Source: CAWGXG01 sp963826505
Lineage (GTDB): Bacteria; Chloroflexota; Anaerolineae; Aggregatilineales; Aggregatilineaceae
Length of the DNA: 64,000 bases
NCBI GenBank assembly: GCA_963826505.1
Contig: CAWGXG010000007.1
Span: 372,001-436,000, forward strand
Direction of reading: 5' to 3'
The notes below the pieces were generated by a model. The model searched no databases. It was not told the origin of the DNA and was given only the letters and a program-made list of their open reading frames with translations. Both the position numbers and the translations under genes were made by a program. Of the stretch, positions 26,368 to 35,726 are shown piece by piece. The stretch's first letter is position 1. Every line of letters starts with the position of its first letter.

Positions 26368-26973
26368 CTAATCCTCAGCCATCAAGGCGGCCAGCTCGGC
26401 CCGCAGATCGGTTTCTGGGCGGAACAGAATCGCCTGCATGCCCAACGCCTGCGCCGCGCGCACATCGGCCAGCGCATCGTCGACAAACAGGACTTCGTGG
26501 GCGCGCACGTTCAGCGCTTGCAGCGCCACGCGGTAGGCCGTGGTATCCGGCTTCATCACGCCGATCTGCGCCGACACGAAGACGTGATCAAACAGATCGG
26601 CGATGCCCAGCATGTGCAACCGGCTTTCCAGCGCAAGTGACTCATTGCTGAGCAATCCGATCGGGCTGCCCTTGGCGCGCAGCTCACGGATCAGCTCGAT
26701 CAGGCGGTAATTCAACCGGTCCCCGCTGAAATAGTCGCGGCGCAGCGCTTCGATATCTTCGCCGCGCATATACAGCAACTCAGCCACGCCACGCCAGTAG
26801 GCCGCCTCGGTGAGACGCCCCAACTGCGCCTGAATCCATAAATCGCTGTGATGAACGGCGCGCTCGACGCTGCCATGAGGCAGCCCCAGCCGTTCGTCCC
26901 AGGCGTGCCGGGCGGTGGAATCTTCCGTCCGCACGATCACGCCACTGAAGTCGAAGAGGAACGCTTTAATCAT
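26368..26973 (-). CDS. HAD-superfamily hydrolase (subfamily IA)
   Basis: 202 residues from the ATG at 26973. The first motif is FLFDFSGVI, so the usual second aspartate of DxD is serine, an uncommon change that may reduce phosphatase activity. Motif II is LLSNES, followed by MKPDTTAYR (lysine) and VLFVDDALADV (acidic pair). The cap region is helical. Similar proteins occur as epoxide-hydrolase N-domain-like phosphatases. It heads the minus-strand cluster to 24805 and is divergent from the YihY gene. Confidence 0.75.
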   Translation of the reverse strand: MIKAFLFDFSGVIVRTEDSTARHAWDERLGLPHGSVERAVHHSDLWIQAQLGRLTEAAYWRGVAELLYMRGEDIEALRRDYFSGDRLNYRLIELIRELRAKGSPIGLLSNESLALESRLHMLGIADLFDHVFVSAQIGVMKPDTTAYRVALQALNVRAHEVLFVDDALADVRAAQALGMQAILFRPETDLRAELAALMAED

Positions 26974-27063
26974 GATTTTTATGTTAGAATCAGAACAAGG
27001 TCGGCTCCGGCCAACCGATGGCCCATGCCTCACAAGCATAACGAACCCAAGCGGTAATTACCA

Positions 27064-28050
27064 GTGGCTACCTCTTCGCTCAAACGCACGCCTAAACTGC
27101 CCACTACAGGTGCGCCGCGCGCGCATTCGCTCCGCTTTTACGAGCGCTGGTGGATTCTGGCCAACGCCATGACGGATGGCTTGCTGCAGCATATGTGGTG
27201 GGCCCTCGATCGTTTTTCGAAACACGGCATGCGCGAATCGGCGGCCCTGTCCTATTACGCAGTGTTTTCGCTGTTCCCGCTAATGCTGCTGTTGATCATC
27301 GTGATCGGCACGACGTTAGGCCCGGCCGCCGCGCATAACCAGATCGACGGCGTGCTGCGGCTGTTTTTGCCCGCGTCGACCGCTAACTTTTTGCAGGATA
27401 GCATCGCACAAACACTCGAACAACGTGGATCGTTCGGACTGGTGGCGGGGATCACGCTGCTGTGGTCGTCGCTGGGCTTCTTCTCGAACCTGTCGTCAGC
27501 GCTCAGCCGCACGTTCCGCGACGAAAAAGGCTATAACACCTGGAGCTCGCGCGTGATGGGGTTGGGTATGATGGTGGCGCTGGGGGTGCTGCTGGTGGCG
27601 TCGTTGGCGACGACGGTCGTGTTCAACCTGGTCGATCTGGTGATCTTCTACCAGACGACTTCCTGGATCACCACCATCGCGCTGATCGTGCCGCTCAGCC
27701 TCAGCGTGGCGATCTTTGCCTTCCTCTACCGCTTCATCCCGCGCCGCCGGGTGCGCTGGGACGCGATCTGGGTGGCCGCCTTCATGGGCGGCGGCGTGTG
27801 GGAAGTCGCCAAGCGCGCGTTTACGTGGTATCTGGATAACCTCGCCTCGTACAGCCTGGTGTACGGTTCGGTCGCGACGATGATTGTCCTGATGCTGTGG
27901 GTCTACCTGACGGGCATCATCATTTTGCTGGGTGCGGAAGTGTGTGTGGCGCTGGACGACTGGATGAGCAAGCGTTCGATCCACGATCTGGAAGTCGTTT
28001 ACGCCCCGGCTGACAGCGATCAGGTGACAGAAATCAGCGATCAGGATTGA
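27064..28050 (+). CDS. YihY/virulence factor BrkB family membrane protein
   Basis: 328 residues starting at GTG 27064. A cytoplasmic N-terminus leads to six predicted membrane helices with family blocks SALSYYAVFSLFPLMLLL, FRDEKGYNTW, YRFIPRRRVRW and YSLVYGSVATMIVLMLWVY. The family was once annotated as ribonuclease BN but is now regarded as an integral membrane protein of uncertain, perhaps transport, function. The acidic tail contains two SDQV/SDQD-like repeats. Confidence 0.85.
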   Translation: MATSSLKRTPKLPTTGAPRAHSLRFYERWWILANAMTDGLLQHMWWALDRFSKHGMRESAALSYYAVFSLFPLMLLLIIVIGTTLGPAAAHNQIDGVLRLFLPASTANFLQDSIAQTLEQRGSFGLVAGITLLWSSLGFFSNLSSALSRTFRDEKGYNTWSSRVMGLGMMVALGVLLVASLATTVVFNLVDLVIFYQTTSWITTIALIVPLSLSVAIFAFLYRFIPRRRVRWDAIWVAAFMGGGVWEVAKRAFTWYLDNLASYSLVYGSVATMIVLMLWVYLTGIIILLGAEVCVALDDWMSKRSIHDLEVVYAPADSDQVTEISDQD

Positions 28051-28087
28051 CTGACCGCTGACCTCTGTTTGCTGATCACTGTGCCCT

Positions 28088-28879
28088 CTACCACGCCTCG
28101 CGGACCAGGACGTAAACCAGCCCTGGATCATCCGGATCGTAAGGCCATTCCACGAACCCGTTATAACGTCCCGCCACGCGCAGTCCGGCCTCGGCAAACA
28201 AGCTTTCCATGTCGCTCTGAGACGGCCACCACGTCTGGCGGTGATATTCGGTGCGCTGGTGATCCGCGTCGAAGATCACAGTCTGGGTGTAGACCGTGCG
28301 GGTGTCCGGATCGTAGCGGTGGCGATAGATAGCCGCGCCGCCGCGCCATTCGTCCCAGTCCTGGGTTCGTTCGGGCAGGTCAGGCTGCCAATCTGTGGTC
28401 CCGACCAACAGCCGGCCACCCGGGCGCAGAAGTCCCGCGACCGCCTGCAGTGCTGCGCACGCCTGATCGCGGTCAGCGAACCAGGTGAGCAGATTGCTGT
28501 AGAACTGGGCAACGGCGTCGAACGATCCTGGCACCGGCAGGCGGCCTACATCCGCTTCGACCCAATCCACAGCCAGCCCGCGCCGCCGCGCGTGGTGCTG
28601 CGCCAGCGCGAGCAGTTCCGGCGAGATATCCACGCCGGTGACGGTCATGCCGTGGGCGGCCAGCGCCAGACTGTGACGCCCCCACCCGCAGCCCAAATCC
28701 AGCACGCGGTCGCCAGGAGCCAGATCGAACTGGGCGAGCGCAAACTGAACATCAGAATCGGTGTGTAAAGCCCATGCCGCCGGAGCCGCACCGGTGATCA
28801 TGCGACGAGCGATGCCCGCCGCCACCTGACGGTACCAGGCGAGATTGTCTTCGTGGTCTATCGTGAGTGCGTGCATCAT
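28088..28879 (-). CDS. class I SAM-dependent methyltransferase
   Basis: About 263 residues from ATGATG near 28879, which has AAGGAG upstream. Motif I is VLDLGCGWGRHSLALA, the acidic residue of motif II is in VTGVDISPELL, and motif IV is FDAVAQFYSNLL. The C-terminal part has paired beta-strands (YTQTVIFDADHQRTEYHRQTWW) typical of small-molecule methyltransferases. The substrate is unknown. It lies 38 bases downstream of the ABC-2 permease on the same strand. Confidence 0.82.
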   Translation of the reverse strand: MMHALTIDHEDNLAWYRQVAAGIARRMITGAAPAAWALHTDSDVQFALAQFDLAPGDRVLDLGCGWGRHSLALAAHGMTVTGVDISPELLALAQHHARRRGLAVDWVEADVGRLPVPGSFDAVAQFYSNLLTWFADRDQACAALQAVAGLLRPGGRLLVGTTDWQPDLPERTQDWDEWRGGAAIYRHRYDPDTRTVYTQTVIFDADHQRTEYHRQTWWPSQSDMESLFAEAGLRVAGRYNGFVEWPYDPDDPGLVYVLVREAW

Positions 28880-28916
28880 AAAACTCCTTGCACCGACCAG
28901 CACGGGCGCAGCGGAT

Positions 28917-29747
28917 TTACCCGTTGCGTTTCAATTTACCCGTGCGCTTGGTGTAACGCTCTGCGCGTTGGAACAGGTAAACACCCAACGGCAGCATCAC
29001 CACGCCCATCACTAACAGGGGCAGCACGTAGCTCGTCGCGCTCTTTTCGGCGGTGCTGGGCAGCAGTGCCGCCCGCATCCCTTCAAGCACATACGTCGCA
29101 GGCGAAATCTTGGCCAAGACTTGCAGCCATTTCGGCAGCACATCGACCGGGTAGTAGATGCCGGACACCAGCAGGAAAAACGCCTGCACGATGTTCGTCA
29201 TCTGCGCGCCGCGTTCCGGGTAGAGCAGCGGCAGGATCGAGGCTACGATCCCGATCGCCACGAACGATATACTCCCCACCAGCAGGATGATGAACGCGCT
29301 CATCATATCGGCGTCCTGAAAGCTCAGGTCGAAAAAGGCTGATACGATCACGCCGATGATCACCGTGAAGATCAGGCTGTAGACGATGGCGAACAGCGTC
29401 TGCCCGATCATCTGGTTGAAGCGCCGTACCGGGGCCATGAAGGTGTATTCGATGGTGCCTTCCCAGCGCTCCCACGCGATCATCTCGCTGATGTTGTTAA
29501 AGATGCTGGCGAGAAAACGCCAGACGAGCGTCCCGATCAGCAGGTAGGTGATCAGGAAATTGGTATCGATCAACTCTTGCCCGGTAATCTGCGATGCGCC
29601 CTTCCCGATGAAGGTCACCGACAGAGAATTGGCGATAGAGTAGGCCAGCCAGACGACTTCCCACCCCCAGTAGCGTTTGACGAGATTGAAGTTGCGCGCC
29701 ACAAACGCATACGATTGGCGCATCTCAAGTTGCATGCCTTTGATCAT
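28917..29747 (-). CDS. ABC-2 type transporter permease
   Basis: 276 residues with six predicted membrane helices and the pattern of daunorubicin- or polysaccharide-type ABC-2 permeases (WERWEGTIEYTFMAPVRRFNQMIGQ, then LVSGIYYPVDVLPKWLQVLAKISPATYVLEGMR). It is encoded 66 bases after its ATPase. Export of a drug, lipid or glycan is likely, but the cargo is not evident. A transcript entering from the leader region at 31131 would reach it. Confidence 0.8.
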   Translation of the reverse strand: MIKGMQLEMRQSYAFVARNFNLVKRYWGWEVVWLAYSIANSLSVTFIGKGASQITGQELIDTNFLITYLLIGTLVWRFLASIFNNISEMIAWERWEGTIEYTFMAPVRRFNQMIGQTLFAIVYSLIFTVIIGVIVSAFFDLSFQDADMMSAFIILLVGSISFVAIGIVASILPLLYPERGAQMTNIVQAFFLLVSGIYYPVDVLPKWLQVLAKISPATYVLEGMRAALLPSTAEKSATSYVLPLLVMGVVMLPLGVYLFQRAERYTKRTGKLKRNG

Positions 29748-29813
29748 GATCCTGTGTTTCTCCTGCTCGCGGCGGAGTTCCAGCGGCGTACCGCCGTCAC
29801 CCGCGCGGAATTA

Positions 29814-30755
29814 TCAGGCCAGTACTTTCTCTGGCTCGAAGTCGGTCACGTCATCTTTCTCGACGAGTTCCTTGCCTGTCAGTTCCATAAACACTTCTTC
29901 CAGGGTTGGTTCGTGCCCGTTGCGGCTCACCATCTGCTTGAGCCCGGCGGGCGTGTTCAGCGCGACGATCTTGCCCTCGTCCAGAATCGCGATCTGGTCA
30001 CACAGCGCGTCGGCTTCGTTCATGTCGTGCGTGGTGATCAGGATGGTCGCGTCGTGAACGTCGCGCAGCTCGTTGACGAACGACTGCACTTCGAGCTTGG
30101 AACGCGGATCGAGGCCGGTGGTCGGCTCGTCCAACAGCAGCAGTACGGGCTGCGTCAGGAAAGCGCGCGCGATGGCGACTTTCTGCTGCATACCCCGGCT
30201 CATGTCCTCCATCGGGCTGGTATAGCTGCTCTCGCGCAGCCCCAACCGCTTGAGGATGTCGCGCGCTTTCGCGTCTGCTTCGCGGCCCGATACCCCGTAC
30301 AACCGCGCCCCATAGAGCAAATTTTCCTTCGGGCTGAGCTTCTTAAAGAACGCCGCCTCGACCGACACGCGATTGATCAGGCGCTTGACCTGCATCTCGT
30401 CCTTGTCGATATCCAGCCCAAACACGGTGACGGTTCCCTGGTCCGGCAGCAGCAGCGTCGAAAGCAGGCGGATCAGCGTCGATTTGCCGGAGCCGTTGGG
30501 CCCTAGCACGCCGAAGATTTCACGGCGCTGCACACTGAACGACACATGATCGACCGCAGTGATGAGTTCCTTGCCCCGCCGGGCCTTGAGTGGCTCACCC
30601 TTCTGAGTGTCAGCGCCGCCGTCGCCCGGGCTGGCCGTGCCATTTTTCCGGGCCCTGGTCACGCGCCGCCACCAGGGTGTGGACGCGACGTTGAAGCGCT
30701 TGACGACGTTGTCAACCACTAACGCGACCTGCTGTTCGGAGCGATAAGTCTCCAT
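29814..30755 (-). CDS. ABC transporter ATP-binding protein
   Basis: 313 residues. Walker A GPNGSGKSTLIR, signature MSRGMQQKVAIA, Walker B LLLLDEPTTGLD and switch histidine in TTHDMNEAD. An unusual charged N-terminal stretch of ~65 residues (with RARKNGTASPGDGG) precedes or interrupts the first strands. The C-terminal tail resembles DrrA-type exporters. It pairs with the ABC-2 permease downstream. The start at ATG 30755 has AAGGGGAAA upstream. The long upstream region with two terminators suggests regulated expression. Confidence 0.83.
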   Translation of the reverse strand: METYRSEQQVALVVDNVVKRFNVASTPWWRRVTRARKNGTASPGDGGADTQKGEPLKARRGKELITAVDHVSFSVQRREIFGVLGPNGSGKSTLIRLLSTLLLPDQGTVTVFGLDIDKDEMQVKRLINRVSVEAAFFKKLSPKENLLYGARLYGVSGREADAKARDILKRLGLRESSYTSPMEDMSRGMQQKVAIARAFLTQPVLLLLDEPTTGLDPRSKLEVQSFVNELRDVHDATILITTHDMNEADALCDQIAILDEGKIVALNTPAGLKQMVSRNGHEPTLEEVFMELTGKELVEKDDVTDFEPEKVLA

Positions 30756-30890
30756 GATGTTTCCCCTTGTGCATGTTGTAAATCGTCGATCTGGCTGGGT
30801 TGTGCGCGCATTCGCAAAAACAACATCCGGCAGCCCATCTGTGTGAAAGTGCGTTAGTTGAAAATCCCCTGCCTCCTAAATCGCCCAACA

Positions 30891-30918
30891 AAAAAACCGC
30901 GAGCGTGGTGCCCGCGGC
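30891..30918 (-). terminator. rho-independent terminator 2 upstream of ABC genes
   Basis: On the minus strand ccgcgggc and gctcgcgg form an 8-bp stem (one G-U pair) with loop accac, followed by seven T residues. It lies between the leader region and the ATPase gene. Confidence 0.7.
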
Positions 30919-30960
30919 TTGTTTTTGGCTGGTGACCGATTCCGGGTAAGGAGTCAGATC

Positions 30961-30988
30961 AAACAAAAACGCGGGCCTGCGCCCGCGT
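30961..30988 (-). terminator. rho-independent terminator 1 / possible attenuator
   Basis: On the minus strand acgcgggc and gcccgcgt form a perfect 8-bp stem with loop gcag, followed by ttttgttt. It begins only a few bases after a leader reading frame stop at 30992, the geometry of a transcription attenuator. Confidence 0.7.
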
Positions 30989-30991
30989 CCT

Positions 30992-31103
30992 TTAGTCCCT
31001 AATTAAGAGGTTCCTATTGGTGAGCAGGCGCAATACGGCAAGGCTCAGCATCGATGCCGCCGAGAACTTGCAATCGCATGCGGAAGATGATGAAAAACGC
31101 CAT
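30992..31103 (-). CDS. candidate leader peptide(s) upstream of ABC-2 transporter
   Basis: Two overlapping short frames are present. One starts at ATG 31103 with AAAGGAG ten bases upstream and encodes 29 residues beginning MAFFIIFRMRLQ, stopping at 31014. The other, in a different frame, can start at ATG 31051 and encodes the leucine-rich MLSLAVLRLLTNRNLLIRD, stopping at 30992 just before terminator 1. Either may be a regulatory leader. A one-base error joining the two cannot be excluded. Confidence 0.45.
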
Positions 31104-31137
31104 TTGCGCCACACTCCTTTCTTAGGATACTGCGGGC

Positions 31138-31167
31138 AGTATAGCATGCCCCGCGGAAATTTGTCAA
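31138..31167 (-). promoter_or_regulatory. near-consensus sigma70-type promoter
   Basis: On the minus strand TTGACA (31162-31167) and TATACT (31138-31143) are 18 bases apart. Transcription would start near 31131, just before the AAAGGAG of the leader frame. It is one of the best promoter matches in the window. Confidence 0.6.
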
Positions 31168-31344
31168 GCTTTTTGTTGTTCGAGGTGCAACTCCGGTGTG
31201 CAGAGTAGGAAAGCAAACACCAGCCGTCAGCGGTCAGCAAAAGCTGGCCTCATCCCCGGCCCGTCTCCATCAGAGACGCGCGCAGCGCGTTATAGGCCGG
31301 TGTTATAGTTTGCAGTAGTTAACTCTGTGGGTGTACTGCTCAGG

Positions 31345-32169
31345 TTATTGTGTCATCAGGAGCCAGGCGCGCAGCGTGGTAATGAAGCGCTCCGGCGAGT
31401 CCATCATGATGAAGTGGCCGGCATCGGGGAACCATTCGATTTGCGCGTGGGGAACGCCAGCTTTGAGCACTTTGTTCTCGGTGGGACGGACGATGATGTC
31501 GCGCTTGCCGTACATGCCCATCGTCGGGACGGTGATACGCCCCAGGTCCTGGCGGAGATCGGTCTGGCGCAGCGTGCCTATGCTCTGAAAAAACGACTCC
31601 GCGCTGATCTTGGAGACATCTTTGGTAATCATACGCGACATGGCGCGGCCATCTTTAGCCATAAAGTAGCTGTACAGCCGCAGGAACAACAGCAATCCCT
31701 TGCCGCCAAACAGCCAGAAGAAGGACGCCAGCGTCGGGTTGCCGGACAGCTTGAGCAGCAGGTTGAGCGAGGTGCCGTTGACCGGCGCGCCGATCACGCA
31801 GACTTTGACGACTTTCTCGGGGTAGCGGATGGCCGTGCCCAGGGATACCGTCCCGCCCATCGAGTGGCCAATCAACGGAGCGCGCCGGATGCCCAACCGC
31901 TCCATGAACTGGTAGACCATCTCCACATAGGTGGGCACGGTGAAGGCTTGCAGGCGGCGGTCATGTTCTAGCAGGCTGGTCGCGCCTACGCCGGACTCGC
32001 CAAAACCGAAGAAGTCCAGGGCATAGGTGCGAAAATCGCGGCCCAAGACTTCGATTGTGTCACGCCACAACTCCCACGAGCCGAGCCAACCGTGCAGCAG
32101 CAGCACAGGTCGCCCTCGCCCATAGGTTTCATAATGAATGATGCCTGGGTCCGTGACAAGTATTGGCAC
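31345..32169 (-). CDS. alpha/beta hydrolase
   Basis: 274 residues from a GTG start. HGWLGSWELW supplies the oxyanion hole, GHSMGG the nucleophile serine, YGKRDIIVRP the acid and PDAGHFIMMDSPERF the catalytic histidine. The central helical cap with FFWLFGGKGLLLFLRLYSYF is unusually hydrophobic and could associate with membrane or lipid. A GTPase/DUF4388 gene pair lies upstream on the same strand at a distance of 124 bases. The substrate is unknown. Confidence 0.8.
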   Translation of the reverse strand: MPILVTDPGIIHYETYGRGRPVLLLHGWLGSWELWRDTIEVLGRDFRTYALDFFGFGESGVGATSLLEHDRRLQAFTVPTYVEMVYQFMERLGIRRAPLIGHSMGGTVSLGTAIRYPEKVVKVCVIGAPVNGTSLNLLLKLSGNPTLASFFWLFGGKGLLLFLRLYSYFMAKDGRAMSRMITKDVSKISAESFFQSIGTLRQTDLRQDLGRITVPTMGMYGKRDIIVRPTENKVLKAGVPHAQIEWFPDAGHFIMMDSPERFITTLRAWLLMTQ

Positions 32170-32292
32170 GTCTGGCCCCCTCCAGCCACCGGCCTACAGC
32201 ATGAGGCTCTGCCAGGCACGCCCGCTACCGGCCCAGCACTGTGCGCGCCGGTCGGCGCGCGAAAAGCGCGGAAACACCAGCGAGGAACGCGT

Positions 32293-32836
32293 CTAGGTGT
32301 CCATTTCTTCAAGAATTGAGTACAACAACTCGAGCAGCACGTTTTTGACGCTGTCTTTGTCGGTGGCGACGCAGGGCAGCAGCTTGACGTTTTCCTCGAT
32401 GCGCAGCGCGATACGCAGGTCATCGGGTGACCAGGCTTCCACGTGATCTTGCTTGTTGGCGGCCACCACGTAGGGCGTGGGGGCGTAAGCGCGAAACGTT
32501 TCCAGAATGCTCTTGGCCTCGCGGAAGGTTTCGGGCTTCGCGCTGTCGACCATCACCACAAAGCCCAACATCCCCTCGGCCAGGATTTCCCACATGAAAT
32601 CAAACCGACGTTGGCCGGGCGTACCGAACAGGTACAGCACGAGGTCATCGTCGACCGTGATGCGGCCAAAGTCCATCGCAACGGTAGTTTGACCTTTCGT
32701 CCCAAATTCTGCCGAAGTCGCCGGAGATGTCCTCGTCAGTAGTGACGACATCGATCTCACTGATCGAACGAATGAATTCGGTCTTGCCCGCATTAAAAGG
32801 GCCGGTGACGACCATTTTGACTGTTTGCATGGGCAT
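32293..32836 (-). CDS. small Ras-like GTPase (MglA/Gtr-like), frame-disrupted
   Basis: The N-terminal frame (from ATG 32836) holds the P-loop GPFNAGKTEFIRS. The main frame continues with KGQTTVAMDFGRI (switch region), LYLFGTPGQRRF (G3, lacking the usual aspartate), VVMVDSAKPET, and ANKQDHVEAW (G4). Deleting one base near 32715 joins the frames. Such GTPases in bacteria partner Roadblock or DUF4388 proteins in polarity and signalling. Here the DUF4388 gene is directly upstream. About 180 residues when corrected. Confidence 0.7.
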
Positions 32837-32914
32837 CGTCGGTTACTCTTCCTCAGATAATACCGCACCCGCCGGCAGCGGGTACTTCCCAAAGCGATAA
32901 ATGAGATAAATCAC

Positions 32915-33809
32915 TTAAGCGTCCCTGATCTTGGCGATCAAGCGCTCAACCACGCTGCGTTTGACCGTAGGGGCCTGAATGGCCGGACGGCGCGTCGTGG
33001 TCGACGCCTTGACAGGCGGCGGCTGCATGCCCGGCGGCTTGACCAACTCCACGAGGCCAGCCTGCAACAGACCGTACACAATGCGCCGGATTTCCGTGTC
33101 GGTCATGTTGCACGCTTTGGCGATCTGGCGAATCGAGTTCTTGGGGTTGATAAAGGCTACTACGCGCCATTCTTCGACGCTGAGATGAATTCCCCTGAAC
33201 TTATCGCCCGGCGATTCTGGAAACTTTAGCGCCATATCCAGGTTGGGCAGCTCATCTTCGAGCGGCTTGGATTCCTTGATGCGGCGTGTCCCCTCAATGA
33301 TGACGTTTTTCAGATCGATAGGAACCGTGATGCGTTCTGGCGGCGGGCCGATATTGTTCTTCAAAGATAAAAGGCTCGCTCTTCCACGTCATCACGTCAT
33401 AAACAATATCCAGCGTATGCTGCCGGATACTGCGCACGATATCGGCTTTGGTGACATAGTTGGCGTTGATCAGCATCAGTGCCAGGGCTTTGTCGGAGTA
33501 TTTCGCGCCGCGCTCGCGGATCACGCGCGCCTGCTCAGCGTTGAGCTTGCCGGCTTTATGCAGCACGTTCGCCAGGTGCCCGTCCTGATCACCCATCGTC
33601 GCCAGGACCAGCTTGCCCTCACGAAAGGCGATGTTCGCACGTTCTTGACCGGGGATCACTTTGGGGCGTTTTTTGCCTGTCCCGTCGGTGATCATCTCGT
33701 CGGTCACGACCGGCTCATACAGGTGCAAAACACCCGTTTTGTTGGCAAGGTTGATAAGGTTGAGGATTTGGGTAGCACTGAAATCCGCCAAATTACCTTT
33801 AAGCGCCAT
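32915..33809 (-). CDS. DUF4388 protein with C-terminal winged-helix-like region, frame-disrupted
   Basis: From ATG 33809, MALKGNLADFSATQILNLINLANKTGVLHL is the start of a DUF4388 domain. It continues with FREGKLVLATMGDQDG and a helical region to residue ~150. The remainder lies in another frame (NIGPPPERITVPIDLKNVIIEGTRR, then SVEEWRVVAFINPKNSIRQIAKACNMTDTEIRRIVYGLL), which looks like a winged helix, followed by a Pro/Thr-rich tail. Removing one base near 33362 unites them to about 297 residues. It is co-directional with the GTPase gene, and the pair probably forms a signalling module. Confidence 0.7.
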
Positions 33810-34041
33810 GTTGTCTCGTTTCCTACCCGGAATCAGGGCACAGCGGCGGGAGATCTTGAGGGTAGCCTCAATGCTTACATGATAGTCGGCATTATACCCT
33901 GCCGCTCAGACCGAGTCAACCGCCCCCAACGCCGCGCGCCTCAACGGTTCGTTCAGTTAACGCTATTATATGTTAAATTCTTCTGTTGTGCGCGACCAGC
34001 CCTGTCTGGTTATTTTGACCGTTGAGTGGATCAAAAACGCC

Positions 34042-35140
34042 ATGCAAAACATCCTGTCGTTGAACGTTCGGGCCCTTGGCGTGCTGCTGCTGGCAGCCCT
34101 GCTCACCGCGTGCGGATCGTCCCCCGGCCCGCGCATCGTCACCGCGACGCCCAATTCGGCCCTGGTCCCGACGCGCGTGGCGCTGGCCTCGGACGCGGGC
34201 GCGCTGCCGCCGGGCATCAATCCGCTGACCGGCCAGGCCGTCGATCCGGCTGTGCTGAACCGCCGCCCGCTGGCTGTCAAAATTTCGAACGCGCCGGACA
34301 GTGTGCGCCCCCAGGCCGGGATCGGCGAGGCCGATCTGGTCTTCGAGCACCGCGTCGAGGCTGACCTGACGCGCTTCACCGCGATCTTCTGGACGCACAC
34401 GCCGCCGCGTGTCGGATCGGTGCGCAGCGCCCGCCTGATCGACCTGGAGCTGATGCCCATGTACGGCGCGGTCTTCGCCTATTCCGGGGCCAGCGAGCCG
34501 ATCCGGCAGCGCATCGCAGCGGCCCCTTTTGCTGCACGCGCTTACGAGGGCGTGACGACCGGCGAGCCGCTCTATTACCGCGATCCCGGCCATCGAATCG
34601 CCGCACAACCTGTTCGTGATCCCGGCGGAAGTGTGGGCGCGTGCCGCGGCCCAGGGTATCGGCGCGCCGATCCTGCACGGGATGCGCTTTTCCGACACGC
34701 CCTCCCCGGGCGGAACGTCCGCGCAGCGTGTGAGTATCGACTACGGGCCGGATCTTGTCGTGTGGAATTATGACGCGGCGACCGGGCGCTATGCGCGCAC
34801 CTCCGACGGCGAGCCGCATCGCGACGCCAACACCGGCCAGCAGGTCACCGCCGCCAATGTCGTGCTGATCTACGCGTACCACCAGGACGATCTGAGTATT
34901 GTCGAAAGTGAGTGGCAAGGCGTGCGCTATTTTTCAACAGAAATTCAGATTTGGACGCTCGGACCAGCAGTCATCATCCGCGATGGGCAGGCCGCGCACG
35001 GTTATTGGATGCGTTGGGACAAAGACGCCATGCTGACCTTTTGGGCGGACGAAGCGGCGACGGTCCCGCTAACGCTCAAACCGGGCAACACGTGGTTCGA
35101 AGTCGTCCCGCTGGATTTCGACGCGATCACGGTAGAATAG
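34042..35140 (+). CDS. DUF3048 (YerB-like) lipoprotein, frame-disrupted
   Basis: A lipoprotein signal with lipobox LLTAC follows the ATG at 34042. The conserved DUF3048 body reads NPLTGQAVDPAVLNRRPLAVKISN, PQAGIGEADLVFEHRVEADLTRFTAIF, VGSVRSARLIDLEL and AYSGAS. After RDP near 34588 the frame changes; deleting one G gives RDPAIESPHNLFVIP and continues to 35140 with WNYDAATGRYARTSDGEPH and MRWDKDAMLTFW. Corrected length is about 365 residues. The family is of unknown function and located outside the cytoplasmic membrane. Confidence 0.75.
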
Positions 35141-35180
35141 AGAGCAAGGCATCGGTTAACCCCAAGGGGGGACCGCAGCA

Positions 35181-35726
35181 ATGTTTGATCCACGCTATCC
35201 CTGGCTGGCGATTGCCGCGCTGGCCCTCACGTCAACGGGCGCGCTGGTGTATTACGGCGCGCTGGTGTCAGGCATCTACAAGGATCCGCTGATGGCGCAC
35301 TTCCGCGCCTACGGGTTGGAACGTCCATATCGTCCGATATGCCGTTTTTTGGACACCCTCGCGCTGTGGAGCCTGCTGTTATCAAGCCTGCTGGATTCGA
35401 TCACCGCGATTCACCGTACGAGCACCAATTTGTACGCCCCCGTAATCTTCCTGGCGTTGTCGTTCATGGCATTCGGATTCAGTCTGTTGGCGCGGCGTTA
35501 CCCGGTCATCGGAATGGCGCTGCCTCCCTGGTACAACGACCTGCTGCGCAACAGCTCGCGCCAGGAACGCCGCCAGATCGCGTTCGCGTGGCTGCGTATT
35601 CCGCGTCTGATGCGCTGGCGGCTCAACGCCGATCAGGCGTCGTTTCATGTATGGGTGGAGTTGGTCCGGCTGACGGTATTTTACGGCGCGCGCGATCCGG
35701 ATGATCCCTGGGCGATCTGGAATTAG
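35181..35726 (+). CDS. hypothetical membrane protein
   Basis: 181 residues with three or four predicted membrane helices (WLAIAALALTSTGALVYYGALV, FLDTLALWSLLLSSLLDSI, APVIFLALSFMAFGFSLLA) and a cytoplasmic, basic C-terminal third rich in arginine and tryptophan. AAGGGGGG precedes the ATG. It overlaps the convergent NUDIX-like gene by four bases. I do not recognise the family. Confidence 0.6.
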   Translation: MFDPRYPWLAIAALALTSTGALVYYGALVSGIYKDPLMAHFRAYGLERPYRPICRFLDTLALWSLLLSSLLDSITAIHRTSTNLYAPVIFLALSFMAFGFSLLARRYPVIGMALPPWYNDLLRNSSRQERRQIAFAWLRIPRLMRWRLNADQASFHVWVELVRLTVFYGARDPDDPWAIWN

